From: Anniella stebbinsi
Lineage: Eukaryota > Chordata > Lepidosauria > Squamata > Anniellidae
NCBI GenBank assembly: GCA_029215795.1
Contig: JARDYH010000003.1
Location: forward strand, 260,311,562-260,375,561
Reading direction: 5' to 3'
DNA length: 64,000 nt
In this document: positions 11,129 to 22,820 of the stretch, piece by piece
Layout: each line of letters starts with the position of its first letter
Numbering within the stretch: position 1 is the first letter of the stretch
Notes under the pieces: model-generated
Seen by the model: only the letters and a program-made list of their open reading frames with translations
The model's database searches: none
Told to the model about the DNA's origin: nothing
Made by a program: the position numbers and the translations under genes

Positions 11129-12075
11129 ACGTGGCCTAGCTCATGGGGATGGGCAGCAGCAACAGCGAGGTGAGCACCTGTAGGGCAAGCTTCACCCAAC
11201 CCTACTCATGCATAGTGAATCCTCCTTCCAAAATATGCATGTGGTGCAGGCCCACCCCTCCCTCACACGCCCCAATTGGGTGCCCCTACTCTCTTCCCAC
11301 CCCCTACTGGCAGTGACAGACTAACCATGTGGTTGTGCTCGGGGCCAGCCTTCACACCACAATGATTGGCCAAGCAGGGCTGCTGGCAGAGAGACTACCC
11401 TGCCTGTTTGGCTTAGAGGAAAGTAATTTCTATTAAAGCCCGAGCTTTGAACTTTTTCACACTTACAAAATTTTCTGCATGTCTACATGACTCAAGTTTC
11501 AGTTGAAACCAAACGTAAGCAAAATTGGTCTGGTAGATCTTGAGTAACAAGCCTTACACTTCCGTATTCTTAAATATCATTGTTGTTGTTATTGTTCTAA
11601 TAACAACAACAATGTTATTAGAACTTAACAGCGAAGGTAGATCTGACCACAAACATTCTGTATCTGGCCAATGAGCATTCATTGTACCACCAGCAAGAAC
11701 GGCTGAACGCACAGCTGCCCAGGAGGAAGCATCCCAGTTACCGAGATCAGGACCTGTGCATTTCAAATGAGTCTACAGCTTCAGGCACCTTGGAGTAAGT
11801 TGAGCAGGAACTCAAGTTCTAAGAAATGGCTTAGTAAGTTGAATGTTCATTGGAGCACCTGCCTCCTTAATAGGGCTTCAGGAGGAATTGCCAAAGTGAA
11901 TATAGTCACATCTAGTCATTCTCTGGGCAACCATCCACACTAGTGCCACCCTGTTGCTCAGAGTCTTCATTAACTTTGACATGGTTTGGGCAACTAATGG
12001 GTAATCATGGCCACCTACAGATATCACATCACACTGTCTGGATGGGAGCTGGAAAAGGTTTTGGCACTGATCCGG
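11129..12075. other. Unassigned intronic sequence
   Basis: No exon recognised. A perfect small hairpin built from ATTGTTGTTGTTATT and AATAACAACAACAAT lies at 11578-11614. Confidence 0.5.
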
Positions 12076-12474
12076 TAGGGATGGACAAATCTAACCCTTT
12101 CCATCCCAAATATGAAGAAATTTGAAATGAAGTTCTCACTAATCTGCACTGGCCAATTTCAACAGATACAGCTATTTCCAGCATGGAGAAGACCTTGATG
12201 TATCTGCTTGCCATATAGCTGTTAAAAGATGAGGAGCCTGTCAGAAAAGACATAGTGGCACCTCTAAATCAGCCCTAACGTGGGTGAATACACAGGGATT
12301 CGTACCCAGACCTAAACCCTCAAAGGCCTGGGTTTGGAGGGATGCATGGGACAGTTTCAGTTTCACTCACATTATTCAGTTGTTTTAAATCTCAAGTTCT
12401 TTCCAATTTTGAAGATGTTCGCAAATTTTGGTTTTTATCAAAACCAACCCGAAACAAAATTCTTACCCATCCCT
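12076..12474. mobile_element. AT-rich TAGGGATG-type hAT-like element, degenerate
   Basis: Starts TAGGGATGGACAAATCTAAC and ends AATTCTTACCCATCCCTG. The interior is rich in GAAATTTGAAATGAAG-type words, as in the other AT-rich members (23630, 51465, 53148). No clear duplication. Confidence 0.45.
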
Positions 12475-12517
12475 GGATCTCAAGGCGTGTGGGGAGGAGA
12501 CAGTTTTGTTGTTGATC

Positions 12518-12590
12518 AAAGAAATTTATTTATTTATTGCATTTTTATACTGCCCTATAGCCGAAGCTATAGGGCGGTATAAAGCCGAAG
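12518..12590 (-). mobile_element. L2 LINE 3' tail, antisense
   Basis: (ATTT)n followed by ATTGCATTTTTATACTGCCC and TATAGCCGAAGCTATAGGGC. This is the complement of the GGCTATAGGGCAGTATAAA..AAATAAA type of L2 3' end common in lizards. The region also contains a short local hairpin (CCTATAGCC/GAAGC/TATAGGG). Confidence 0.65.
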
Positions 12591-12832
12591 AGAAACAATT
12601 TTGAATTTGTGGAGAAGGCTGGTGCAATGTGCCAGGAACATCATCTCCTGAGGTTGGGGAACAGGTAACTAAACAAGCTATCATGGTCTGTGTGAGAACA
12701 GGCTGCAGTGCCCTTTTCGAGCACAGATAGCAAGACTGATGCATAGCATCGGCCCCTATTATGGGTAGGCAGTGTGAGGTTTCTGGATTGGTCAAGCTGA
12801 GTAGCCATAGTAGAAGTCTGACTCTTTCCCTA

Positions 12833-12890
12833 GGAATACAGGAAACTGCCTGATACCAGGTTGGCCTATTGATCTAGCTAACTCACTATT
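12833..12890 (-). mobile_element. tRNA-SINE fragment, antisense
   Basis: AGGAAACTGCCTGATACCAG followed by TTGGCCTATTGATCTAGCTA matches the 3' portion of the SINE at 6415-6590. Confidence 0.5.
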
Positions 12891-13029
12891 GTCCACCTTG
12901 TCTGAAAGAGCTCTTTCACATCATCTGCTGCCTCCGGGGTACAGACCCTCTGGTCAGTGGGCCAGAATTGCTCCTCCAGGGCTCCCAATCAGGAAACCCC
13001 AGAGGGCCACACACCCTTCCTATGGCACC

Positions 13030-13480
13030 ACCTCCATTAGTATTGGTATTATTTACAAAATTTGTATACTGCTTCATATCTGAAACAGATATGGAGCAGT
13101 GAACATAAGAATTAAAACAGTAAAAGATACAAAAATTGAAACACTATTATTATATTTTTTAAAAATCAAAACACAGGATGCAAATGAAAATGTCAGTCAA
13201 GAAACACTTCTTAGAATAAGAATGTATTCAGGAGACACTGGAAACAACACAGTGTTGGCAACTGCCTGACCTCCAGGGGCAGGGAGTTCCACAGAAAGGG
13301 GCCCACCACACTGGGCTGTTCTCCTGGTGGATTCCGATTGAGCCATAGGTCCACCTGGAACCACTGGGAGCATGTCCTCTGATGACCTCAGCAACCAGGC
13401 AGGTTGGTAAGGGAGTAGGCGCTCTCTCAGGGATCCTGGCCCCAAGTTGTTTAAGGCTTTGTACACTAGTACCAAATCTT
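13030..13480 (-). mobile_element. L2 LINE 3' fragment with reverse-transcriptase C terminus
   Basis: On the minus strand, 13475-13197 translates to VLVYKALNNLGPGSLRERLL, PYQPAWLLRSSE and further. This is the conserved 'YKALNGLGPxYLxxRL..PYxPxRxLRS' C-terminal region of L2-type LINE ORF2. The frame decays afterwards. The plus-strand left end, TTTGTATACTGCTTCATATC, corresponds to the 3' UTR. It is a decayed fragment with no other domain. Confidence 0.75.
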
Positions 13481-14616
13481 CATTTGGGGGTTTCCCAGCT
13501 TTTGAGCAAAATTCTTCCCCCTCTAAAAGGTTGAAATGCCTCTCCTAGGGCTTAGTTACTGATGGTAAGCGCTTTAAAGTAATATAAGCTGATTTTATTT
13601 GTCATTTGGCCCCACCCCTTTTGCCTTTGGCCCCACCCACCAATGGAATGTGGCCCCCGAGAGCTTCTCTGAAATGGAATTTGGACCTCGGGCTGAAAGA
13701 GCTTCTGCACCCCTGGGCAACCTGATCCTTTTAATTGGGGATAGCAGAGATTGAACCCGGGCTGTGTGCCTACACTTCTATGGTCCTTCCCAAGCGATGG
13801 TCCTTCCACAATAGAGAAATCCCTGATGCCTGCTGAATTCTGGGTATCACCTCCAGCTCTTGTCTATAATATTCCTGGGTTGGCTCCTTTTTGTGGCACC
13901 TTCACTTCCCCCACTCTGCAGCCCAATGAAATCCCTGATTATAGCTGCCTGTGCAAGTAGCTCCTCTGTTCTTAGGTGTAGACTGATCTGCAGACTGCAT
14001 ATTTATTTACTGTGAATTTTTGCATGTATTGTCTCAATTCAAACAGGGAGGGGGGGAATCCATCCAAGCTTGCAAGCTGTAAATTACAGGTGTGAGACAC
14101 AATTTGCAAACACAAACTGCACTCGGTCATATTTACTTTAGTGAATTATGGTCGAGAAGGAAATCAGAAAACAAATTTCATTCGAACAGCTGCTGAATCC
14201 AATAGTTGTTCCAGGCTAGAAGAGGTGAAAGCTTGCACACTGTAACTGTTCCTTGGTTATGGCTGCTCTATTTCCGTCTCGTAGTTATATTCTTAGGACC
14301 TTTCCATACATGGCATGGGAGTAAACCTAGGTTTGCGACTAAGGGGCTCCCGCCTCCTCATTGCAGAATGTATACAGAAATCAACCTGCAACACAGCGGT
14401 ACCTTGACATTGTTGGGTACTGTCACATGCACAATGTTCCCAAATTTGGAGACCTTTCAGGAGTGGGAGGCCAGTTCTTACCATTTTTAAGGCATGGTTT
14501 TAGCTTGAAATATAACGTTTTTTATTCTCCCCCCCTTTTTAACCTCAAAAAAGCCTTGCCACAGTTTTAATTGGTGGTATGATTGCTCATGCCAGCCTAC
14601 CTGTGTTCCTAGCACA
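13481..14616. other. Mostly unassigned intronic sequence
   Basis: About 13590-13720 (TTTGGCCCCACCC, GGAATGTGGCCCCCGAGAGC) resembles a lizard repeat also hinted at 28805-28920. The remainder shows no exon or repeat that I recognise. Confidence 0.4.
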
Positions 14617-14850
14617 TAATTTATTTATTTTAGTTTTACATTATATCCCACCTTTTTTTTTTCCTTACAGGGAACTCAAGGTGGCTTACATGGTCCTCCT
14701 CCTCTCCATTTTATCCTCACCACATCCTGTGAAGCAGGTTAGGCTGAGAGTCAGTGACTGGCCCAAGGTCACCCAAGGAGCTCTATGGCCAAGTGGGGAC
14801 TAGAACCCAGATATCCCAAGTCCCAGTCCAACAGTCTAACCGCCACACAG
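14617..14850 (-). mobile_element. MIR/CORE-SINE-like repeat, antisense, second copy
   Basis: Contains ACTCAAGGTGGCTTACATGG, CTCTCCATTTTATCCTCACC, CTGAGAGTCAGTGACTGGCC, CAAGGTCACCCAAGGAGCTC and the tail CCAACAGTCTAACCGCCACA. Same order as the copy at 6985-7222. Confidence 0.65.
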
Positions 14851-14916
14851 GCTCTCAGAAAGCCCCCGACAACAATGCTACACACTGATGTAGGTGTCCT
14901 TCCATGCAGTATTCTT

Positions 14917-14933
14917 GGGGGGGGGGGGGGGGG
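14917..14933 (+). repeat. Poly-G run
   Basis: Seventeen consecutive G. The exact length may be unreliable in sequencing. Confidence 0.95.
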
Positions 14934-15060
14934 AAGGAAAACTATGGTTACCATTAGTCCATTTTCATTTCATACTCAAAATGTATGAAATTTGGCACTT
15001 CAAAAAATCCATAACAAGAAAACAGGAAAGATATAACTATAGCAAATTTTAACTGAGAGC

Positions 15061-15362
15061 CTCATCACAAGGAGGAAAACCGTGTTTGATTACCGTCGCT
15101 TCTCCGCCAGCACGTTCGTCCCTCATTACTTCCTCTTTTGAAAGAGGAAGTAAACAACATGCTCACTGCCCATTCAGTGGGCTGTTTTGATCTTTAAAGT
15201 TTAAAGTTCCATCTTTAAAAATTAGTCGGACTTACTGGGGTGGTATTTTTTCGCACAAAGAAGGCCAGAAGGGGCAGGAGGCACATGGAAGGCAGATGAT
15301 ATCATGAGAGAGATCCGCGAAAATCCGTGACTGCCCAGAAAAGAGCATGCAATAAAACATTC
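15061..15362 (+). repeat. Interspersed element, sense copy of pair with 38862-39179
   Basis: Contains ATTACCGTCGCTTCTCC, CCTCATTACTTCCTCTTTTG, a perfect TACTTCCTCTTTTGAAAGAG hairpin, CATTCAGTGGGCTGTTTTGA, TTACTGGGGTGGTATTTTTT and a distal AAGAAGGCCAGAAGGGGC. The same series in the same order occurs as the reverse complement at 38862-39179. Class unknown; probably a DNA transposon derivative. Confidence 0.75.
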
Positions 15363-15860
15363 ATCTGAGGGAGCTCTGAAACTTAAGTTGAATCTAATGA
15401 AATAGTGATTGTGGAATTTCCTGCCTTCTTTTTTCTTCTAGTGCGAAGCAAACTGAGTTCACCAAGGGCAAAGGGTCCTACCCCTCAGCTCTCACCCCCC
15501 CCCGCTGAAAATTCAAACGTCCTCCATCATTTCTGGGGCTGATGGTTAGGACCATCACAACCCACTTGGCCAGAGACAGCAAAGTAACAAAATATATGTG
15601 TGGTACAAGCCATGGAAAGTGATCTCTCTCTCTTTCTAACCTCTTTCAGTTTTCGTAAAAAAACATCTGGCTGTCTCAGCCTTAGGCACATAGAAGCTGA
15701 AAGCTTCTTTAGTTCCTGGCCTAAAGGTTAAATTTCAAAAGCTGCTGCTATGTGTAGTGAATGGAGAACAATTCTATCTGAGGCTAATTCTGAGGTAGGA
15801 GGTCATATGTAGGCCGTATTGGCTTTCCCCCATAATTTGTGAGAGCAGTGATAGCAGTTT

Positions 15861-16105
15861 GGCCAGTTCTACACCAAGAAGGATTTAGCACTATGAAAGC
15901 AGTATGAAAGCGGTATATAAAAGGCAGGAGCCACACCACACAGGATATAGCACTATGAAAGTGGTATATAGTATGTGTCAATGGATCCCAACAGTTGTCA
16001 GGCGCTTCAATACCGCTATAAAGCAGTAGTGTGGCTCCTGCCTCTTATATACACTTATTTATACCGCTTTCAGAGTGCTGTATCCTGCTTGGTGTGGATC
16101 TGGCC
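15861..16105. mobile_element. Palindromic element, GGCC..TCTACACC ends, copy 1
   Basis: Ends are GGCCAGTTCTACACCAAGAA and TTGGTGTGGATCTGGCC. The interior holds inverted GATATAGCACTATGAAAG / CTTTCAGAGTGCTGTATCC and AAAAGGCAGGAGCCACAC / GTGTGGCTCCTGCCTCTTAT pairs. Related copies are at 21633-21867 and 33961-34434. Confidence 0.75.
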
Positions 16106-16206
16106 TTTGTTCCATTCCATTTGGTATTCCAGAAGAAGAATGCCCTGTTTTATTTTCTCTTTCCCCTCAGCAACCAGATAACAGAGCTGTAAGTGTGCAG
16201 GCTGGG

Positions 16207-16209
<3 letters not shown>

Positions 16210-16249
<40 letters not shown>

Positions 16250-16253
16250 AGAG
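16210..16253 (+). repeat. (CA)n(GA)n microsatellite
   Basis: About 18 AC units followed by four GA units. Confidence 0.95.
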
Positions 16254-16260
16254 ATAAATT

Positions 16261-17107
16261 CAGGATGCTTTCCAAATAATATTACAAACAGGATTATGTT
16301 TCAGAAACGCTGCTGCAGAGCCAACATCACTGTTTGTACGTTCAAAATACCTTGTAGCGATGTTGTCTTTCTTCAATCATGCTAATTCCTAGCTGAATTT
16401 CAGACATTGCCTTTAAATACCAAGCCCTTATTTTGCATGATAATTACTAGCAACACTCATCTCCTCACATACACTATGGAGAACTAGTTTCCCCTCAAGT
16501 CGTGCCTCTTATTTCCAGCCAAAGAGGGAAAATGGGGTGGGGAAGAGATGAGGATTTTGCATTGTTTCAAATTCATCCTGAGACCAGGAAAGATTTAACT
16601 GATGACATCTCAAACCTTGAATCCCGATACTTATTCCTGTAGAGCCACAGTTCTCCTCAGAACGACTGGCAATTGTAGCAAGCAACATTATTGGTTAAGC
16701 CACAATGGCACTTTTAAATGCTAGGACAATGGGAAGGGGGTTACGAAGCCCTTGGGCCACCTCATAATGGAATCTGTTAGTACTATTCCCCCCTGCAAAT
16801 ATCTGGAGTATCTCTTCCAAAGACTGTTCCCAAATCTCCACCTCCAACCTTCATTGGAGAGAAAGGTCAGCCAAAGGTGATAGTGGTAGGAACACACTCA
16901 AGATGACTTTGAAGTTGTGTACTACAGGTGAAAATAAGTAGCAGGAACATACTGTGTTTCAGGGAGTTTGGTCTATGGAACAAAATCACCTGATGATATG
17001 ATAAAAAAAAAATCTAATCCATATTACACAGTAATGAATGATCTATCATTTGACATAAAGTTCCTGAAACAAAGTCCATTTCTTCAGCCTATTTATATCA
17101 AGTATAA
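16261..17107. other. Unassigned intronic sequence
   Basis: Nothing recognisable; no exon. Confidence 0.5.
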
Positions 17108-17235
17108 CAGTGCAATGCTCTTCCCAGAAGGGTGGCCATGTTATCAGTTGCAGCTAAAGCAATAAAGAGTCTTGTCGCACCTTAAAAGACAGATACAATT
17201 TATATGCTTTTGTGGACTAGAGTCCTCTTGCATAC
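17108..17235 (-). repeat. Reptile interspersed repeat (AAAGAGTCTTGTCGCACCTT)
   Basis: GTTGCAGCTAAAGCAATAAA, AGAGTCTTGTCGCACCTTAA and TTTATATGCTTTTGTGGACT match a repeat end I recall from lizards and turtles (..AAAGCTTATG..AGTCTTTAAGGTGCCACAAGAC.. when reversed). Class not established. Confidence 0.5.
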
Positions 17236-19046
17236 ATATGCATGAAGTATTATCCTAAGTTGGGATATGCACATAGGTGTTGAGGTCAGTGGGAAATATT
17301 CTTCGGAGTAATTTTGAGCCTAATTTGGAGATGAGAAATGCATATAAATAAATGGGATGATGATGATGAAATAAAATGCAAAACCTAGAATGTGAAAATA
17401 ATGTTGAAGCTTAAAAGAATGTAAAATAATTAGAGAGGCCATTCACAAATGATAACACAAACATTTCAGCACTGATAATCTAATTAAACATATTTAGGGC
17501 TCAATCCTATCTGGATACCTGTCAGCCCTCCTGGATCCTCTTGCCCTGCATTTTTGCTGAATGGATGGGCGATTTTGTCCAACTAGCTAGAGCTGTACCG
17601 AGTTGCTGGGAAAGGGTTCTGGCGTGGCCAGAGGATTCTTTGTAAGATGGCCACCCCGGTCTCCTCCCCTTTCCCCATGCAGACTACTCCTCCCCCTCCT
17701 CTCTGAGGAGGAGGGGAGGTCAGATTCTTGGGTCTAATGTTGGAGCATCGTCTCCAGCCTCAGAGTGAAGAATCCAAAGTATCCAAGCCCCCACCCCCCA
17801 CCCCTGTGATTCTCGATTCTTTCTAGGGGCCACAGGCTTGCTCTCTTATTGGAATAAACACCCGTTATCTCAATTCAGGCCACAGGCAATAGAACCAAAC
17901 TTCTTGATAAGTTGCAGTTCGTGGTTTCATGCTGGAGTCTCCCTTTGCTCAAGAATGGCCACCTTAAAGGCCTGTAAGAGAACATCATGGGAGGTGAGGA
18001 TGAAATGTTCTAATACTAGTTTCTGAGTATTGCCCTTTCTGGTATCAGATTGCAAGGACAGGGGGCTAATTGGTCACGTTCCTCCTCCTCCTCTTGACAG
18101 GCTTACCCCTGGCCACAAGACTGAGCCCACGGAAGAGATCCTTCCCAAAATGTGCTTCTCCTGGCTTCTAAAAAGCCGTGTCAGACCTGCATCCTCCTGC
18201 TGCTGGTGGTACATAAAGCACACAAGCAGTGGCAGCTCTGAATTTAGATGCACATCCACCAAATGCTCAATTCCTCACTGATAAAAGCTCATGTCACAAA
18301 TGCTGATGACGTTTACATCCAGTGGGGAGGGAAAGAGGAAGAAATGCATTTGAGTATATACATTACTTTAACATATAACCCACCAGAAGCAACAGTGAGG
18401 TCAATTTCTGAGTGAACATGCTTGGGATTGGCTGCGTATCCCAATTTTAGTTTAGTTTGCATTTTAAATCAAGTTGGCAATGGTTTGAGAAAACTGCATT
18501 GCCTGTTCATCGGCCCTTTGTTACAAGTTAACACGAGGCATTGATCAGATTGGGTATTCCAGAGTTAACCTGGGTGCTTTGCGAATAAACTGCCCTCGCT
18601 TCTGTTGATGAAGGAAATGGCAGTAGGAACACATTCAAAGCAAAAAAGGGAAAGAAGAAAAGAAAAAACATGGGGGAAATTGGGTTCTCCCTTTGATGTG
18701 TATATAGCTGTGGGATGCTACACTGCTGTGGGTCACGAAGCATCAATTGCAAAAGGTTAAGAGCTGCCTTGTGGTAACCTCAGATCTCTGCTCGAGCCTG
18801 TGTGCCTTGCTTTCTGCTTTCCTCCTAGCGGGCTCTCTGAGAGTAATAAAGTCTTCTGATCTGAACAATTCCGCCTTCTCCCTTCTCGAGGCAGGGCTCC
18901 CTCATATATGTCTGCTTCTTTGTTCTTTTTGTCAGTCCTGAGCCATGATAGGCTGAAACCAATGGGACTTACATCCATGGAAATACAGTTGCATGTAGGG
19001 ATGTTAGTCACTTCCTTGGTTATATTGCCTGCATACCACATTGTTC

Positions 19047-19048
<2 letters not shown>
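17236..19048. other. Unassigned intronic sequence
   Basis: A short hairpin CTCCTCCCCCTCCTCTC/GAGGAGGAGGGGAGG lies near 17689-17719. No exon or known repeat was recognised. Confidence 0.45.

Positions 19049-19080
<32 letters not shown>
19049..19080 (+). repeat. (TA)n microsatellite
   Basis: About sixteen TA units, followed by CACACGC. Confidence 0.95.
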
Positions 19081-19085
<5 letters not shown>

Positions 19086-19176
19086 GCACTCCATGATTCA
19101 TTTATATCGAAATCTATATCTATATAATTTCCTGGATGCCTTTCAAGACTACAATCTTCCCAAGTCAGCTTATCAT

Positions 19177-19192
19177 AAAAAAAAAAAAAAAA
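19177..19192 (+). repeat. Poly-A run
   Basis: Sixteen consecutive A. No LINE body was recognised next to it. Confidence 0.9.
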
Positions 19193-19657
19193 CCATAGGA
19201 TAAACAATTAACTAAAGCAGCCTATATAATCAAAAGCTTTCAATTAAAAGTCAAAGAAAACAAGCTTTCGGAGGGAGCCTCACATTGTTCCCACATGTGG
19301 GCAGGGAGGAGCAATGGAAGGAGCGATGTGAGAGGAAGCCTGGTACGGCTGGCCACCAATGGCACCGACTGGCTTTTGTAGGGTAAGGCTTTGGGGTGGA
19401 GCAGTGGGAGAACTCACTCCTTTGGGTTCACTCCTGGGCCTTAAATAGAGACCCCGGCTTCAGCAGTGTGGCACCGGCATCTCCACCTCTTCCACTCTCT
19501 AAGAGAATGTTTCACCTTGCTATGGACAGAAGGTTAGTTGCTGGCTGACGTGGCTGGGAAGGAATTTTATCCACATGCAGAACAGGCCCAGAAGTGCAGG
19601 GTTTTCACCTTCTCCATTGAAAGGGGCTTCAGGTCTTGGTGAGGGAAAGAATGTTCT

Positions 19658-19895
19658 CATAGAATCATAGGATCATAGAACAGTAGAGTTGGAAGGGGCC
19701 TTTAAGTCCATCAAGTCCAACCCCCTGTTCAATGCAGGAATCCACCTTGAAACATACCTGACCGATGGCTATCCAGCTGCTTCTTGAATGCCGCTAGGGT
19801 GGGAGAGCCCACCACCTCCCTTGATCACTGATTCTATTGTCGTACTGCTCTAACCATCAGGAAGTTTTTCCTGATGTCCAGTTGACGTCCAGCTG
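19658..19895 (-). mobile_element. CR1 LINE 3' end, antisense
   Basis: CATAGAATCATAGGATCATA, then GTAGAGTTGGAAGGGGCC, CCATCAAGTCCAACCCCC, TCAATGCAGGAATCCACC and CTATCCAGCTGCTTCTTGAA. This is the reverse complement of the CR1 3' end and its ATTCTATGA octamer repeats. 5'-truncated as usual for CR1. Confidence 0.9.
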
Positions 19896-20404
19896 AGCAG
19901 TCAGTTATTGTTATTCCTCACAAATCTATGTTTTCTGTCACAACTTTCTGGGACAGTATTGGAGGCATTGGGCTGGATCCAGCGGTTGGGGAAAGTGGAG
20001 GGTGGCCTCCCCCTCCCCACAAGGGGATATCCAAAAGGATCAAGGGAGACTGGCTGCAAGGGCCAGCGTGGCAAGGGGCTGGCATGCCTACCACACACAC
20101 AGGGTGCAGGAAGGTTTCACACCACATTGTACACTGTGGGGGGGGGGCAAAATCATCCTGCTACATGCATTTATGGCATTCTGGCATGTAGGATGATGTG
20201 GTGTTATTGGCAAGCAGCTGGGCTACCCAATGACAGGGATCCATCATCATCATCATCTACTTCTATACCATCCCACAGCTGAAGCAATTAAAATCTAGAC
20301 CCTATGTCCTGCCTTATGCAGCTGCAGCCAGAACTAAATAAAGTTGTGGCCATTTTAAATCCTACACCTGTCTGTACAGCTCTCTGTATTTATTGTTCCA
20401 AGAT

Positions 20405-20441
20405 TTATATTATATTACATTACATTACATTATATTATATT
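20405..20441 (+). repeat. (TTATA/TTACA)n pentanucleotide repeat
   Basis: Imperfect ATTAT and ATTAC pentamers. Confidence 0.85.
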
Positions 20442-20589
20442 GGTGGTGATGCAACACACTCTAAATTGGGGTGAAATCCCACTTGTGAATCCCAACTCCC
20501 CACCTCATGATCAATGATCTAGTGTTTGATTTACTAGGGTTCAAAAATGAAGTAGGTGACATTTCGCAAGTTCCTGAACCTACCCATAC

Positions 20590-20824
20590 ACTATGTTCAT
20601 CATCTAAGGCCTTCCCCAGGTGCCTCCTCCATGAGAGGCTTAGAAAGTAGCAACAAGGGAGAGAGCCTTCTTTGTGGTGGCCCTCTGATTATGGAATGAA
20701 CTCCCCAGCAAGGTCGTTGTTATCTTTTTGGCACCAGGTTAAGACTTTCCTCTACTCTTAGGCATTTGGTAGTATATGATAAGTTTTCTTTATATCTGGA
20801 CATGGGGTTTCTTACTGTTGATTG
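20590..20824 (+). mobile_element. L2 LINE 3' fragment, part 1 (interrupted)
   Basis: GGAGAGAGCCTTCTTTGTGG, TGGCCCTCTGATTATGGAAT and GAACTCCCCAGCAAGGTCG correspond to the 'GRAFSVVAPxxWNxLP' region of L2 ORF2, followed by 3' UTR. The sequence is broken at 20824 by a foldback element and resumes at 21281. Confidence 0.65.
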
Positions 20825-21280
20825 TAGGGATTTCATGGAAGTCAAAGAGAGGGGTGGAATCCAGTGGACTCCCTCCCCACTTAGCCTCCTAGATTCTGTT
20901 CACTGAGCTGTCATGCTTACCCAACCCCTGTCACCAACCTGCCACACAGTCTGCAAGCATCCAGTGACCACCAGATCCCTCAGCAGATGCCATTTTGCAT
21001 AGATCTGGCACCTTGGTTTTTTCTGAAAATGTAATGTTACATAAAATGTTACTTGATTGGCTCTTTTGCAGCCAATAACGCAAAATCACATTATGGGAAA
21101 AACCAAGCCACCATTTCTATGCAAAATGGTGGCTTGCTGAGGGGTTGGGTGGCCGCCAGGTGCTTGCTTGATGCTGCGGAGTATGCGGCAGCTCCACAAG
21201 GGAGCCAAATAGGGGCGGTGGCTGGCAGGGGTTGAGTGAGCATCCAGCAATGCTGTTGGAGGTGAGTCCAACCATCCCTA
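20825..21280. mobile_element. Foldback hAT-like element inserted in L2
   Basis: Ends are TAGGGAT.. and ..ATCCCTA, with flanks GTTGATTG and GCTGATTC (6 of 8). Inner arms pair: TTACCCAACCCCTGTCACC with the complement near 21225-21245, and GCCATTTTGCATAGA with TCTATGCAAAATGGTGGC. Flanking sequence on both sides reads as one L2 3' region. Confidence 0.65.
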
Positions 21281-21470
21281 GCTGATTCTTAAAATTATTT
21301 GTGTGGGTCTTGTTTGCTGTCTGTTTTTATGTTTGTATATAAACTGTTTTTATATCATGTACAATACTGTCCTTTAAACATTTTAATCCCTGTAAACTAC
21401 CCAGAGAGTGTTGGCTTTTGGGTGGAATAGAAATGTAATAACTGAAATGAAATGAAAATACGATTGTAAA
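21281..21470 (+). mobile_element. L2 LINE 3' UTR, part 2
   Basis: TGTTTTTATGTTTGTATATA, TAATCCCTGTAAACTACCCA and GAGAGTGTTGGCTTTTGGGT followed by GGAATAGAAATGTAATAA. This is the typical lizard L2 end ('TGTAAACCGCCCAGAGAGC..GGGCGGTATAAA'). Confidence 0.75.
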
Positions 21471-21632
21471 TATTATTTATTTTGCAAAAAAAAGAAAAAA
21501 AAGAAAAAGATTTGAGTACCCCCATTCCATCGATATAACTCTAGCTATACTTGGATATCTTCCTATCTAGTAATGTTGAATTGCTGCTTTTGCAACTTGG
21601 GCGGTTTACTGTCTCTCTGTGAGTAAAACTCT

Positions 21633-21867
21633 GGCCCAATCCACACCAAGCAGGATATAGCACTATGAAAGTGGTATGAAAGCGGTATATAAAAGGCAGG
21701 AGCCACACTACGGTATTGAAGTGCACTGACAACTGCTGGGGCCCATTGACACATACCATATACCGCTTTCATAGCGCTGTATTCTGCTTGGTTTGGCTCC
21801 TGCCTTTTACATACCACTTTCATACAGCTTTCATAGTGCTATATTCTGCTTGGTGTAGATCTGACCT
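21633..21867. mobile_element. Palindromic element, GGCC..TCTACACC ends, copy 2
   Basis: Begins GGCCCAATCCACACCAAGCA and ends TTGGTGTAGATCTGACC. Internal pairs are GGATATAGCACTATGAAAGT / CATAGTGCTATATTCTGC and AAAAGGCAGGAGCC / GGCTCCTGCCTTTTAC. Central unpaired part AACTGCTGGGGCCCATTGAC also occurs in copy 1 in diverged form. Confidence 0.8.
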
Positions 21868-22820
21868 CTGTATTGGATCTAGTTCTCCCTTTTACCACTG
21901 CTCATTCATCTCTAACTATTTTAACCCTCAATCTCCAGAACTGATGGTCAGTACCACCACCTACTCTTTGATCTATTTTTGTTTTGTTTTGTTTCTGAAG
22001 AACAGCTTCTCACATTTCCAGCCAATTGCAACATTATAAAAGATGGGTGACTAATGACCAATTTCTGAAAGATTACCAAGCTTAAATCCTCGAGACAAGA
22101 CAGAGCAGTAAGAAGCATATAATTTTATCCCTGGGACATCCATTTCATGTCATTAAAGCACACTATATAAAAGTAACAAGTATACTGTAACAGCAGTTAT
22201 TTTGCCAAGCACAGAGCTTACAGAATTTTAAAGACAGCAAAAGAGTACAAACGACATGCCATAAAACTCTAATCATGCAGTAACAAACAAACCAACCTCA
22301 AACAATCTTCCATTTAGTGGTTATCTATCTCCCCACCCCCCATTTACAGAGCTTGGTGACAAACTGCTAGCAAGCCAACAATTGACACAACATTCATAGG
22401 TAGAGTTGGCTCTAGTTCTGTGCACAAAAAAATGAGAAGCTAGACAGAAGTTAATGGTGAACCTTAACAAACATGTTCAATGGATACCATGCCCTGGGGG
22501 GAGGCAAATGAGATTGCCTTTCCGAGGAAAGCTTTAAACATAACAATGGTGGAAGCACCCTGCCAATTTAACAATGGATGTTCTACAAAACTCATTGGTG
22601 TTGCTCTAAGTATGGAGGAATTCAGCATGGCTTTATTTTGAAGCCAAGGCTGGGCTAGGGCATGGAGGTCTCAGGTTCAACCCTTAATAAGTGGACGGAT
22701 GAATCCATCAGTTTTGATATCTCTCACATTCATTTTGTTTGATTATGTCCTGTTTATAATGAAAGCTACGAATGTTGGTCAGTTGATTATATATTTGTAA
22801 TGCACATGTTTGATATATAC
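21868..22820. other. Unassigned intronic sequence
   Basis: No exon or repeat was recognised. Confidence 0.5.
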
